Below are positions 44,436 to 52,883 of a stretch of DNA of 64,000 nucleotides, one piece after another. The stretch is taken from the NCBI GenBank assembly GCA_021531755.1, contig JADYUK010000004.1, positions 123,820-187,819 of the forward strand. Direction: 5' to 3'. Both the position numbers and the translations under genes were made by a program. Under the pieces are notes generated by a model that was given only the letters and a program-made list of their open reading frames with translations, was not told the DNA's origin and did not search any database. This DNA is from Hoylesella loescheii. GTDB taxonomy: Bacteria; Bacteroidota; Bacteroidia; Bacteroidales; Bacteroidaceae. Position 1 is the stretch's first letter, and each line of letters begins with the position of its first letter.

Positions 44436-45089
44436 TCACTCTAGCATTGGATAACCAACATCAAATCTCCTGCTGATGTCGAAATAAATGCGTTCTACAC
44501 CGTAATTGTTCGGCTTGAACTCTAAACAGTCAATACCGTTCATAACCCTCTGTCTTGCCACTTCGAGAAGATTGTAAGGAAATACTCTACTGATGTATTC
44601 ATACTCTTGGCCTACATCGGTAACGCATAGAGCTGTTTCTTCGCTTATGCCATCGCCTGTGCTGTCAATAGCTTCCAGAATCTTGCGCTCCTGCAAGGTG
44701 TCAATACAATAGTTGTCATCAAAGATGGAGTCAATCTCGTCCATGCTATCGTCAAGGATATCATCAATAACCTCAAAGGCTTCATCACCCTTGGTGTCCC
44801 ATACGTCATTTGGCATATTGTTCATGTCATAGCATGGGAGGTCTACTTCGAAGTCACAGATACCCTTGTCGCTGTCACGCCAATAGTCCATACTCATCTC
44901 ATCCGGGAACTCCCCCTTTGCATAGTCTTCGGTGAACGTATATCCATAGAGATATTCGCGCATGGCATCAACTGACAGATTATCAGGTGATGTGGTCAGT
45001 ACATCATTCACGGATTCGTCATATCTGCCCTCGTATTCAGAGTAGTCGACTTTCTTAATCATTTTTGGTATATCCATATCTTTAATCAT
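44436..45089 (-). CDS. Acidic unknown protein, 217 aa
   Basis: No family recognised. Strongly acidic, especially residues ~95-125 (FEVIDDILDDSMDEIDSIFD), with many Tyr; soluble. Such charge can reflect DNA mimicry or metal binding, but neither is shown. Three in-frame ATGs lie within the first ten codons; the first was kept. It has a motif copy (C) 172 bp upstream and a 45-bp gap... to copy B downstream. Confidence 0.6.
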   Translation of the reverse strand: MIKDMDIPKMIKKVDYSEYEGRYDESVNDVLTTSPDNLSVDAMREYLYGYTFTEDYAKGEFPDEMSMDYWRDSDKGICDFEVDLPCYDMNNMPNDVWDTKGDEAFEVIDDILDDSMDEIDSIFDDNYCIDTLQERKILEAIDSTGDGISEETALCVTDVGQEYEYISRVFPYNLLEVARQRVMNGIDCLEFKPNNYGVERIYFDISRRFDVGYPMLE

Positions 45090-45261
45090 TTGGTTTTTGT
45101 TTTCAATATATATAATGCGCCTTAATTTAGCAAACCCACGTGCAGTTTTTCCCTATTTTTTTATTATTGGGGGTGGAGACATTGATTGTAATATACATTT
45201 CTCATAATGCTGAGACGAATAGTTTTTTTGAAAATAAAATTGTTAAAAATGTTGTCACCCC

Positions 45262-45284
45262 GAAATATAATAAAGTGGTTGACT
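45262..45284 (-). promoter_or_regulatory. Promoter/operator-like motif, copy C
   Basis: Plus-strand AATATAATAAAGTGGTTGAC. It lies 172 bp before the 217-aa gene, in the 45090-45502 gap that otherwise holds only the efflux terminator. Confidence 0.5.
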
Positions 45285-45346
45285 GACAGCAAACCATTGT
45301 GACTTTTTTAACAATAATTTTCAAATTACACACAGTCAGACACAAA

Positions 45347-45391
45347 CGAGTAGGAGGTAAACACCAGTGATTAGTGTTTACCTCCTACTCG
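45347..45391. terminator. Strong hairpin terminator after the efflux operon
   Basis: A perfect 18-bp stem, CGAGTAGGAGGTAAACAC with its complement at 45374-45391, loop of 9. It lies 111 bp beyond the TolC-family stop on the minus strand and separates the efflux operon from the small-gene cluster. Confidence 0.8.
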
Positions 45392-45502
45392 ATATATATA
45401 TTATAATATATATACAGACGTGATTCACGTTGACGGATGAGAGTGGAGCGTTATAGAGCCCTTATTCTCCCATATCGCTGTTTCCCTCTCTCCTGCTTAT
45501 GT

Positions 45503-46681
45503 TTACAGCATTACAGCCATCATCTCGGCATAGGCTTTCTGCCATTCTCTTACGGCTTCGAGGAGTTGTGTCTCCGCGTCGTATCTCAGTTTTGCGCTGC
45601 TGAGATATTCTGTCATGGAGATCTGTCCGGCACTGAGAGCCTTCTTGAGCAGGGGGATGTTGTCTGTCTCCCTCAATGCCTCGGCATACATATCGGCTGT
45701 TTCTCTCAGTCCTTTCTGCCTTGTGTATAGCGATTTCAACTGTCCGTAGAAAGCTCTCACGGCACTCTCCTGCCTTGCCTCTGCAGCCTCAATGCCAGCC
45801 TTCGCCTGTCTCATGCGGCTCTTGTTCCCCCACAGTGGTATTGTCATGCCTACTGTGACGCCCTGGTATTTCTCTCCCATGACATACTCTCCGCTGAATC
45901 CTACCGAGAGTTTTGGCAGACTCTCCATGCGACTGACATTCAGCATGCGCCGGCTTGTCTCTATGTCCTGTCTGACGTAAGAAAGTGCGGGGCTCCGCTG
46001 CGCCATCTCGTCATACCATTCATTGAAGTCGCCTGACTTCATGTCTGGCATATATGCTGTGTCTGTGAGGACGATTCCCTTCCCTCCGTTCATCTCTGCG
46101 AGATTAGCCAGGAGAGCCTCCCGCTCGGCCATATTGCGGTGTCTCTCAGCCTTGACAGCTTTCAGGTCGAGCATGGCCTCGTTGTATGTCATCCTGCCGG
46201 CGTCACCTGCCTCAAGTCTCTGTCTCTCTGCCTCGGCTATCAGTCTTGCTGTTCTCTCGCGTTTCTCCAGAGTGTTTATGACAGCGTTATAGTATACGAT
46301 GTCTATACATGTCAGCTGTGCGCCGAGCAGTATGTCCATCCTTCCGGCCTTGTATCTCCATTCGGCCAACATGTCCTTGCTTCTGGCTGCCTTTTTCCTT
46401 GCCCCTGTCAGTGTTGCCATGTCAAGGCTTTGTGATGCGCTGAAGTCTTTGCGGCTGCCTATTGCCGACGGGCTTCCCCACAGATACCCGAACTCAATCT
46501 CCGGGTTCTCCAGTGCCAGTCCGCTATGGTTCTCTGCCTTCTCAGCCTCGGCTTCCTTTGCCAGTGCCGCTATCTCCGTGTTGTTCTGTTCTATCTCGCG
46601 GAGTATTCTGCCTATGTTGTCCTGAGCCGATGCCCCGCCCATGATGGCAGTCATGGCTGTTATGGTTAATATTCTTCTCAT
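45503..46681 (-). CDS. TolC-family outer-membrane efflux protein (CusC-like)
   Basis: A 392-residue protein with signal peptide (MRRILTITAMTAIMGGASA-Q). The mature part has the two repeated coiled-coil halves of outer-membrane efflux proteins (QNNTEIAALAKEAEAEKAEN and RQDIETSRRMLNVSRMESLP segments). It forms the exit channel of the tripartite pump. Its start overlaps the RND pump stop by 4 bp, so the two are translationally coupled. Confidence 0.88.
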   Translation of the reverse strand: MRRILTITAMTAIMGGASAQDNIGRILREIEQNNTEIAALAKEAEAEKAENHSGLALENPEIEFGYLWGSPSAIGSRKDFSASQSLDMATLTGARKKAARSKDMLAEWRYKAGRMDILLGAQLTCIDIVYYNAVINTLEKRERTARLIAEAERQRLEAGDAGRMTYNEAMLDLKAVKAERHRNMAEREALLANLAEMNGGKGIVLTDTAYMPDMKSGDFNEWYDEMAQRSPALSYVRQDIETSRRMLNVSRMESLPKLSVGFSGEYVMGEKYQGVTVGMTIPLWGNKSRMRQAKAGIEAAEARQESAVRAFYGQLKSLYTRQKGLRETADMYAEALRETDNIPLLKKALSAGQISMTEYLSSAKLRYDAETQLLEAVREWQKAYAEMMAVML

Positions 46682-49600
46682 TTCTCTTTTTTCGTTATTA
46701 TATACATGATAGGAATGATGAACGCGTTGAGCAGAGTCGACGAGACGAGTCCGCCGAGTATAACCCTTGCCATCGGGCTCTGTATCTCGTTTCCTGGCAG
46801 GTCAGCTCCGAGAGCGAGTGGCACAAGGGCGAGTGCCGATGTCATGGCTGTCATGAGTATGGGGTTCAGTCTGTCGGCCGAGCCTCTCATGACGCTCTCC
46901 ACTGTGTTCAATCCCTGTGCGCGCAGGTCGTTATACCGGGCGACGAGCAGCATGCCGTTTCGTGTCGCTATTCCGAAGAGTGATATGAATCCTATTACCG
47001 CTGGGATGCTTATTACTCCTCCTGACATCCAGACTGCTACGACACCACCTATCAGCGCCAGTGGCAGGTTGAGCAGTATCACGGCCGATTGTGTAGCGTC
47101 GCGGAACTGTCCGTATAGCAGGAGGAATATGATGAGTATGGATATAGCCGATGCTATGAGGAGAATGCGTGATGCCGCGCGCTCGCTCTCAAACTGTCCT
47201 CCATATTCAATATGGTAGCCCTCAGGCAGATGAATCTCGCTGCCGACAGTCTTCTGTATATCCTCCACGACACCTATCAGGTCACGTCCGGAGACATTGG
47301 CCGAGATGACAATCTTACGTGAGACATTCTCCCGGCTTATGGTGTTTGGGCCAGAAGCCGATATGATATCCGCCACCATTCCCAGCGGCACTTTCTTCCC
47401 GTTGGCGTCTATGGCTATATCCCTCATGTCCTCAGCTGTCATTCTCAGCGCTGTGTCCATCTTCAGTGTCAGCGGGAAAGCACGGTTGCCCTCGTATACA
47501 TCTGATACCTCCACGCCGTCGAGCAGCACGCTGACAGCGTTCTTGAATTCAGGCATTGTCATGCCGTAGCGTGCCATCATCTCCCGCCGTGGCCTTATCT
47601 GCAGCTGCGGGCGTTCCACCTGCTGCTCCACGTTGAGGTCGGCTATGCCCTCGATATCCTTTATGGCGTCGCGTGTCTTGTTAGCAAGGCTGTACATTGT
47701 CTGCAGGTCATCGCCGAACAGCTTTATAGCAATATTGGCACGTGTCCCTGACAGCATGGCGTCGATGCGGTGGGTTATTGGTGCTCCCACCTCCACCATT
47801 ATCCCCGGCACCTCCTGCAGCTTGTGCCTGACATCGTCCAGCACCTCGTCTTTTGAGCGTTCGCCGAGTACGAACGGAGCCTCTATCTCTGATACGTTCA
47901 CCCCGAGGGCATGCTCGTCCAGCTCGGCGCGTCCTGTCTTCCTTCCCACGGTCTTTATCTCCGGTATTGTCAGCAGCAGCTTCTCCACACGTTGTCCTAT
48001 GCGGTCCGACTCGTCGAGCGATACGCCTGGCAGTGTGCTGACATTTATTGTGAATGAGCCCTCGTTGAATGGCGGGAGGAAACTGCGTCCGAGCGACAGG
48101 AACAGCACTATCGTCACCAGGACCACAGCTGCCGCCGCCCCGAGTATGCCCCGCTTGTGGCTCAGTGCAGCAGAGAGAGCCTTCGAGTAGTGGCGTCCCA
48201 GATATCGTGAGACAAAAGGCTCCTTTGTCTCTCCCTGCCTGCCGCCGCCTGCGAGGAGGTATGAGCAGAGCACAGGTGTCAGAGTCAAGGCCACCACTGT
48301 AGAGGCGCAGAGCGATGTTATGAAGGCTATGCCGAGCGGGACGAGCAGACGTCCCTCCATGCCAGAGAGGAAGAACAGCGGCACGAAGCTGACGATGATT
48401 ATCAGTGTCGAGTTGAATATCGGCATGCGCACCTCGCGCGACGCCTCGAACACGACGCTCCTCACATCAGGCCTCTCACCCTCTGGCAGCCGGCGCCGCT
48501 CCCTCAGACGCTTGAAGACATTCTCCACATCGACGATAGCGTCGTCGACAAGTGAGCCTATCGCTATCGCCATGCCGCCGAGACTCATGGTGTTTATCGT
48601 CAGCCCCATGGCGTGGAGCGTCAGTATTGTCACGACGAGCGACAGGGGTATGGTGACGAGAGATATTACCGTTGTCCTCACATTCATGAGGAAAAGGAAC
48701 AGCACGATGATGACGAAGAATCCACCCTCGTAGAGAGACTTCTTCACATTGTCTATCGCACTGTTGATGAATCTCTCCTGTCTGTATACATCTGTTGTCA
48801 TCTTCACGTCTGCGGGGAGAGTCGCCGACATGTCCTCGAGAGCCTTGTCTATCTTCTCTGTCAGAGCCAGCGTGCTCGTCTCGGGCTGTTTCGTCACGGT
48901 TATCATGACACACGGCTTGCCTCTCAGCGACGCCACACCCGTCTTCGGAGTCTTGTCGCCTATCTTTACCTCGGCTATATCCCCGAGTGTCAGAGGCATT
49001 GCGCCTGATGGCCTTACGACAGCCTTCGCCATCTCCCTTATGTCGCCTGTTGCCGCCATGCCGCGTATGATATACTCGTTGGCGTACTCGTAGAGCACAC
49101 CTCCCGATGTGTTCTGGTTCATTCCGTCGACAGCGTCCATGACATCACTCAGGCTGACCCCATAGTGCCTCATGCGCTCAGGCGACAGCAGAATCTGGTA
49201 TTCCTTCACCTCGCCGCCGAGCACAGCCACCTGTGCCACACCCCCTGTGGCGAGGAGACGCGGGCGGATGGTCCAGTCGGCTATTGTGCGCAAGTCTCTC
49301 AGCGATGTCGTGTCGGCTGTCAAGGCTACAAACATCAGCTCGCCGAGGATTGACGATTGCGGCCCTATCGTCGGCTGGCCTGCTGTCGCCGGCAGGCTGC
49401 CCGTTATTGTCGACAGTTTCTCCGATACCGTCTGCCGTGCGCGGTATATGTCTGTGCCCCAGTCAAACTCCACCCAGACGACAGAGAATCCCGTTGTCGA
49501 CGACGAGCGGACGCGTCTCACGCCCGTCGCGCCGTTGACGGATGTCTCTATCGGGAATGTCACCAGCCGCTCCACCTCCTCTGCCGCCATGCCCTTCGCC

Positions 49601-49758
49601 TCGGTCATGACGACCACAGTAGGCGCGTTGAGGTCGGGGAAGACATCCACATCCATTGTCTTCGCTGTGAATATTCCCACCACCATGATGAGCACAGCCG
49701 CAATCAGTATAGCGAGGCGGTTGTGCAGGGCTATGTGTATTATCTTGTCCAAAAACAT
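46678..49758 (-). CDS. Heavy-metal RND efflux pump (CusA/CzcA family)
   Basis: A 1026-residue proton-driven inner-membrane transporter of full RND length. It has the family start (IIHIALHNRLAILIAAVLIM, then DVFPDLNAPTVVV), two large periplasmic loops and 12 helices. The HME-type motif in helix 4 is GGMAIAIGSLVDDAIVDVEN with the paired Asp for proton relay. The HME subfamily exports Cu/Ag or Zn/Co/Cd/Ni; the exact metal cannot be assigned. Middle gene of the minus-strand operon with the adaptor upstream and TolC-like protein downstream. Confidence 0.92.
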   Translation of the reverse strand: MFLDKIIHIALHNRLAILIAAVLIMVVGIFTAKTMDVDVFPDLNAPTVVVMTEAKGMAAEEVERLVTFPIETSVNGATGVRRVRSSSTTGFSVVWVEFDWGTDIYRARQTVSEKLSTITGSLPATAGQPTIGPQSSILGELMFVALTADTTSLRDLRTIADWTIRPRLLATGGVAQVAVLGGEVKEYQILLSPERMRHYGVSLSDVMDAVDGMNQNTSGGVLYEYANEYIIRGMAATGDIREMAKAVVRPSGAMPLTLGDIAEVKIGDKTPKTGVASLRGKPCVMITVTKQPETSTLALTEKIDKALEDMSATLPADVKMTTDVYRQERFINSAIDNVKKSLYEGGFFVIIVLFLFLMNVRTTVISLVTIPLSLVVTILTLHAMGLTINTMSLGGMAIAIGSLVDDAIVDVENVFKRLRERRRLPEGERPDVRSVVFEASREVRMPIFNSTLIIIVSFVPLFFLSGMEGRLLVPLGIAFITSLCASTVVALTLTPVLCSYLLAGGGRQGETKEPFVSRYLGRHYSKALSAALSHKRGILGAAAAVVLVTIVLFLSLGRSFLPPFNEGSFTINVSTLPGVSLDESDRIGQRVEKLLLTIPEIKTVGRKTGRAELDEHALGVNVSEIEAPFVLGERSKDEVLDDVRHKLQEVPGIMVEVGAPITHRIDAMLSGTRANIAIKLFGDDLQTMYSLANKTRDAIKDIEGIADLNVEQQVERPQLQIRPRREMMARYGMTMPEFKNAVSVLLDGVEVSDVYEGNRAFPLTLKMDTALRMTAEDMRDIAIDANGKKVPLGMVADIISASGPNTISRENVSRKIVISANVSGRDLIGVVEDIQKTVGSEIHLPEGYHIEYGGQFESERAASRILLIASAISILIIFLLLYGQFRDATQSAVILLNLPLALIGGVVAVWMSGGVISIPAVIGFISLFGIATRNGMLLVARYNDLRAQGLNTVESVMRGSADRLNPILMTAMTSALALVPLALGADLPGNEIQSPMARVILGGLVSSTLLNAFIIPIMYIITKKEK

Positions 49759-49969
49759 TGTCTCGTCCGGTTTTTTATTGTCTCTTCTCCTGCCTTGTGT
49801 GAGGAGTAGCTTTCTGTGTCAGTGTCTGTTTCCTTAATGTATGTCGGCTCTTGCCGTCCCCTTGTCAGCCAGTGAGTCAGTGAGTCCGTTCCTTTTTGGT
49901 CGGAATATCCTCCCCGTTCTCTCCTCGTGGCCTGATGGTTCGGGGTGGGGGAGTCATCCCTCAGTGGCG

Positions 49970-51106
49970 TTAGTGGCTGTGGTTATGCTCGGGTATCGCC
50001 GTCGATGCCGATGCGAGCCTTATCGTGTTCGCCCCTCGTGTCACCACCTTCTCGCCCTTTGCCAGTCCGCTCGTTATCTCCGTCCGCTCTCCGTCCGTGC
50101 CTCCGGTCTCCACTGTGCGCCTCATGTAGGCGTCGTGCTCCGTCTGTACGAAGACATATTTCTCCCCCTCGCTCTCCATTATCGCCGCTGTGGGGACAGA
50201 GATGCAGCTCTTCTGGGAGGCAGTCAGCAGCCACACATCGGCATAGGCTCCAGCCACGATGTCGCCGATGTTGTCAAACTCGAATGTGACAGGCACATAA
50301 GCCGTGCCCTCAGTGACACTGCATCCACGTCCCGTCACCCTGCCATTCATCTCTGATACTCTCCTCGTCGTCCCGCTTCCAGCCATGCGGAATCTCGCGT
50401 CTGTCACCGTCCCTATCTCTCGTACATGCCCTACCGGAACATCAGCCTTCAGCATCATGCGGCGCTGCTTTGTCACGATGGCTATCGGCTGTCCGACACT
50501 CACGTAGTCGCCATTCCTGACGAGTAGCGACTTCACATAGCCTCCTGTCGGCGACATTATGCCCACTCCACCCTGTGTGATATGCTGAGCCTGAGCGTCG
50601 TATGCGCTCCGTGCCGCCTCGTAGTCACGCCGTGCCTGCTCATACTCCTTCTGCGCTATGATATTGTCCTTGGCCAGCTCAGCGGCTCTCTTGTATGATT
50701 TCTCTGCCGCCTCGAAGTCAGCCCTTGCCCTTGCGTATGGGTCACCGTCCTGCAGCCCCTTGGCCGTCACCGTGGCTATCAGCTGTCCCTGTCCTATCTT
50801 GGCCCCCTCGGCCATCGCCGCTCCAGCCAGCCTCACTATTCCCGCTGCTGTCGCCGCCACGGTCTGCTCGTCGCCCTGGCCAGCCATCAACACTCCGCTG
50901 ACTCTTATCGCAGTCATCATCTCTCCCGGCGCGGCAGTCTCTGTCATGACTCCCGCTGCCTTGGCCTGTTTCTCGCTGAGAATAATCTCCGCCCCATGGC
51001 TGTCGTTGTGTTTTCCCTCTCCGTGGTTGTCCGCCTCATGGTTGTGGCATGCTGTCGTCAGCGTGAGTGCCGCCCCGAGGATTATAGATAGTTTTATGTG
51101 TCTCAT
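49970..51106 (-). CDS. Periplasmic adaptor lipoprotein of the metal efflux pump (CusB/HlyD type)
   Basis: A 378-residue membrane-fusion protein. It has a lipoprotein signal ending LTTAC, then a His-rich start (HNHEADNHGEGKHNDSHG) and a matching His tail (PEHNHSH), both suggesting metal binding. The alpha-hairpin (ADFEAAEKSYKRAAELAKDN) and lipoyl/beta-barrel halves follow the family order. It links pump and outer-membrane channel and can hand over metal. A 211-bp gap without a gene separates it from the pump gene. First gene of the operon, behind a repeat array with promoter boxes. Confidence 0.88.
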   Translation of the reverse strand: MRHIKLSIILGAALTLTTACHNHEADNHGEGKHNDSHGAEIILSEKQAKAAGVMTETAAPGEMMTAIRVSGVLMAGQGDEQTVAATAAGIVRLAGAAMAEGAKIGQGQLIATVTAKGLQDGDPYARARADFEAAEKSYKRAAELAKDNIIAQKEYEQARRDYEAARSAYDAQAQHITQGGVGIMSPTGGYVKSLLVRNGDYVSVGQPIAIVTKQRRMMLKADVPVGHVREIGTVTDARFRMAGSGTTRRVSEMNGRVTGRGCSVTEGTAYVPVTFEFDNIGDIVAGAYADVWLLTASQKSCISVPTAAIMESEGEKYVFVQTEHDAYMRRTVETGGTDGERTEITSGLAKGEKVVTRGANTIRLASASTAIPEHNHSH

Positions 51107-51198
51107 GTTTCTTGGTTGTTGTTTCTATGTTCTTTCAGTGTTCATTTCTACGGTCTCACCTCTCGGATTGCAATACACAGGTGCAAGGATAATCTCAT

Positions 51199-51451
51199 AA
51201 TCCCCAAGCTTTCTTGTGTGTTATGCCGAGATTCCGCTGCAAAGATAATGCAAACCGAGTGCAGAATCCCCAAGCTTTCTTGTGTGTTATGCTGAGGTTC
51301 CGCTGCAAAGATAATGTAAACCGAGTGCAGAATCCCCAGCTTGCTTGTGTGTTATGCTGAGGTTCCGCTGCAAAGATAATGCAAACCGAGTGCAGAATCC
51401 CCAGCTTGCTTGTGTGTTATGCCGAGGTGCCGCTTAACTTCTGCAAAGTTA
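51199..51451 (-). repeat. 66-bp tandem repeats, each with a promoter -7 box, upstream of the efflux operon
   Basis: Copies begin at 51199, 51265, 51331 and 51396 (66, 66, 65 bp). On the minus strand each carries TATCTTTGCAGCGG, a Bacteroidetes -7 box, at 51247-51240, 51313-51306 and 51378-51371; the diverged outer copy has TAACTTTGC at 51451-51444. Usual -33 boxes at 20 bp are not obvious. The array lies 90-345 bp before the adaptor start, and so could supply several start sites for the operon. Confidence 0.75.
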
Positions 51452-51560
51452 ATACATACTTTTTGCAAATAGGTTGCAAATGTCATTCCCAGCCTTCCCC
51501 GTCTCTTTTTCATGGATTTTTTATCCGTCGTCTTGACTCTGTTTCTTTCTTGTCTTCCCC

Positions 51561-51671
51561 TTCAGTACCAATGAGTGTTCCCATTCTGTACCAATGAGTG
51601 TTCCATTCAGTGCAAATGAGAGGTTCATTCAGTGCTTATGATAGACTCATTCAGTACCAATGGGGCCATCA
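51561..51671 (-). repeat. Five 22-bp tandem repeats (same family as 11323-11390)
   Basis: Units (plus strand) begin TTCAGTACCAATGAG or TTCTGTACCAATGAG at 51561, 51584, 51606, 51628 and 51650: spacing 23, 22, 22, 22. Reverse complement gives CATTGGTACTGAATGA, the unit seen near nuo. Confidence 0.75.
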
Positions 51672-51711
51672 TTTACTACTTCTTGCAGACTCTCCGCCAA
51701 TAAGCCTCTGT

Positions 51712-51766
51712 TTGACACCTCCTTGACACCTCCTTGACACCTCCCTGACACCTCCTTGATACCTCT
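51712..51766 (+). repeat. Five 11-bp direct repeats (TTGACACCTCC)
   Basis: TTGACACCTCC occurs at 51712, 51723 and 51734 exactly, and with one or two changes at 51745 and 51756, in perfect 11-bp register. Two further TTGACACC units lie at 51809-51824 with 8-bp spacing. They may be protein-binding sites on one face of the helix. Confidence 0.7.
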
Positions 51767-51824
51767 CTATGATATAAACAACACATATACAGTCTGTTAC
51801 CATATGGCTTGACACCTTGACACC

Positions 51825-52370
51825 TAAAAGTGAGAAAAATTCAGTGATAGATATAGACTTGTTACTGTCCGGTAACCATGCTAAAGACATTGATATAGTG
51901 ATCTTTAACAATGAATAAGCCCCCATTTGGCAAATGATAATGAATAAATGATTTTTTACGGAAATTGGCTTGATATGGTAGAGGATAGCCAACGCTTTCG
52001 TTAAGCCAGATGAGCAGAGCCAAACTTTTTTGAACTCTGCTATGGCGAGAAAACGAAGGCGAAGCCAAGGAGGCAGATTTACGCCAGAATAAAGGTCGTC
52101 AAGTAAGTCTGTTCACCGGGTATGAACTGTAATAAAACTTAGGTGAATGAAATGAAGAATGTAAAGGTGATTAGTTCACCAAATAAAGAGTGTAAACAGA
52201 TATAGTTAATCGTCCTCAAATGTGACAACGTTTTTCAGGGATAGTCACATTTTTAGTTTTTGCGCCGCCAAAATGCAATTATTGGGTTAAAAAATTCTAA
52301 TTTGGCAATTAAATTTACGCCCAAACATCAATTTTTCTATTTCGCTAACTGAAAATTGAGTTTTTTTTTA
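51825..52370. other. AT-rich spacer without supported gene
   Basis: Short minus-strand frames occur (for example ending ~51862) but none has a recognised domain or gene-like codons. Composition drops sharply compared with the efflux operon, marking the entry into the second accessory island. Confidence 0.4.
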
Positions 52371-52378
52371 TACTTTTG
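52371..52378 (+). promoter_or_regulatory. Promoter -7 box of the Xre/McrBC unit
   Basis: TACTTTTG fits TAnnTTTG and lies 23 bp before the Xre-family ATG, after a T-run. A -33 box at the usual distance was not found. Confidence 0.5.
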
Positions 52379-52401
52379 TAATACTTAAAATATGTAGTAT
52401 A

Positions 52402-52617
52402 ATGGAAAATACTAAGGATTTGAATCGACTAAAAGTCATCCTGGCTGAAAAGAAGCGCACAAACAAGTGGCTTGCAGAACAGTTAGGATGCAACCCTGCA
52501 ACTATCTCAAAATGGTGTACAAATTCAGCTCAACCACCTCTTGAGACTTTGATCCAGATGTCAAAAGTGCTTGAGGTACGAGTTGAAGAACTGATAAGAA
52601 TCCCTGAAGAACAGTAG
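52402..52617 (+). CDS. Xre-family helix-turn-helix regulator
   Basis: A 71-residue Cro/CI-type DNA-binding protein: HTH residues ~20-45 (WLAEQLGCNPATISKWCTNS) followed by PPLETLIQMSKVLEV, the usual fourth and fifth helices. No other domain. It is the first gene of the unit with the 80-aa protein and the McrB/LlaJI pair and probably controls them or itself, as controller proteins do in restriction loci (inference). Confidence 0.88.
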   Translation: MENTKDLNRLKVILAEKKRTNKWLAEQLGCNPATISKWCTNSAQPPLETLIQMSKVLEVRVEELIRIPEEQ

Positions 52618-52622
52618 TTGCA

Positions 52623-52865
52623 ATGACATACAATGCAAATAGCCATATTATGACTATGAAGGATGTAGAAACATTCTTCCATCACATTGTATTCGAACGT
52701 AAGGTGAACTTTCATCCTGATGACATGTTTGAGGATTATGTATCATGTGAAAGCGGTATTAATACGTTCACTCTTGATGAATGTGCCATATACAATCGAC
52801 TTGTGGATGAAAGTTTTGTTATTTGTAGGAAAAGAAGCTTCTATATTTGTGGTATTGTTTCATAA
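52623..52865 (+). CDS. Small unknown protein between Xre and McrB genes, 80 aa
   Basis: Starts 5 bp after the Xre gene. No family recognised; mixed alpha/beta (KDVETFFHHIVFERKVNFHP, NTFTLDECAIYNRLVDESF) with a Cys-containing hydrophobic end. Tight placement supports it as a real gene of the restriction operon. Confidence 0.5.
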   Translation: MTYNANSHIMTMKDVETFFHHIVFERKVNFHPDDMFEDYVSCESGINTFTLDECAIYNRLVDESFVICRKRSFYICGIVS

Positions 52866-52883
52866 AATTCATTGTAGAATTAA

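Noticed and set aside
51199..51451. CRISPR array
   Set aside because: The 66-bp units abut with no unique spacers, and no cas gene lies nearby; the repeats contain promoter boxes instead.
51669..51992. 107-codon minus-strand gene over the 11-bp repeats
   Set aside because: Its C-terminus is just the translated repeats and the rest lacks a recognised domain or host codon use.
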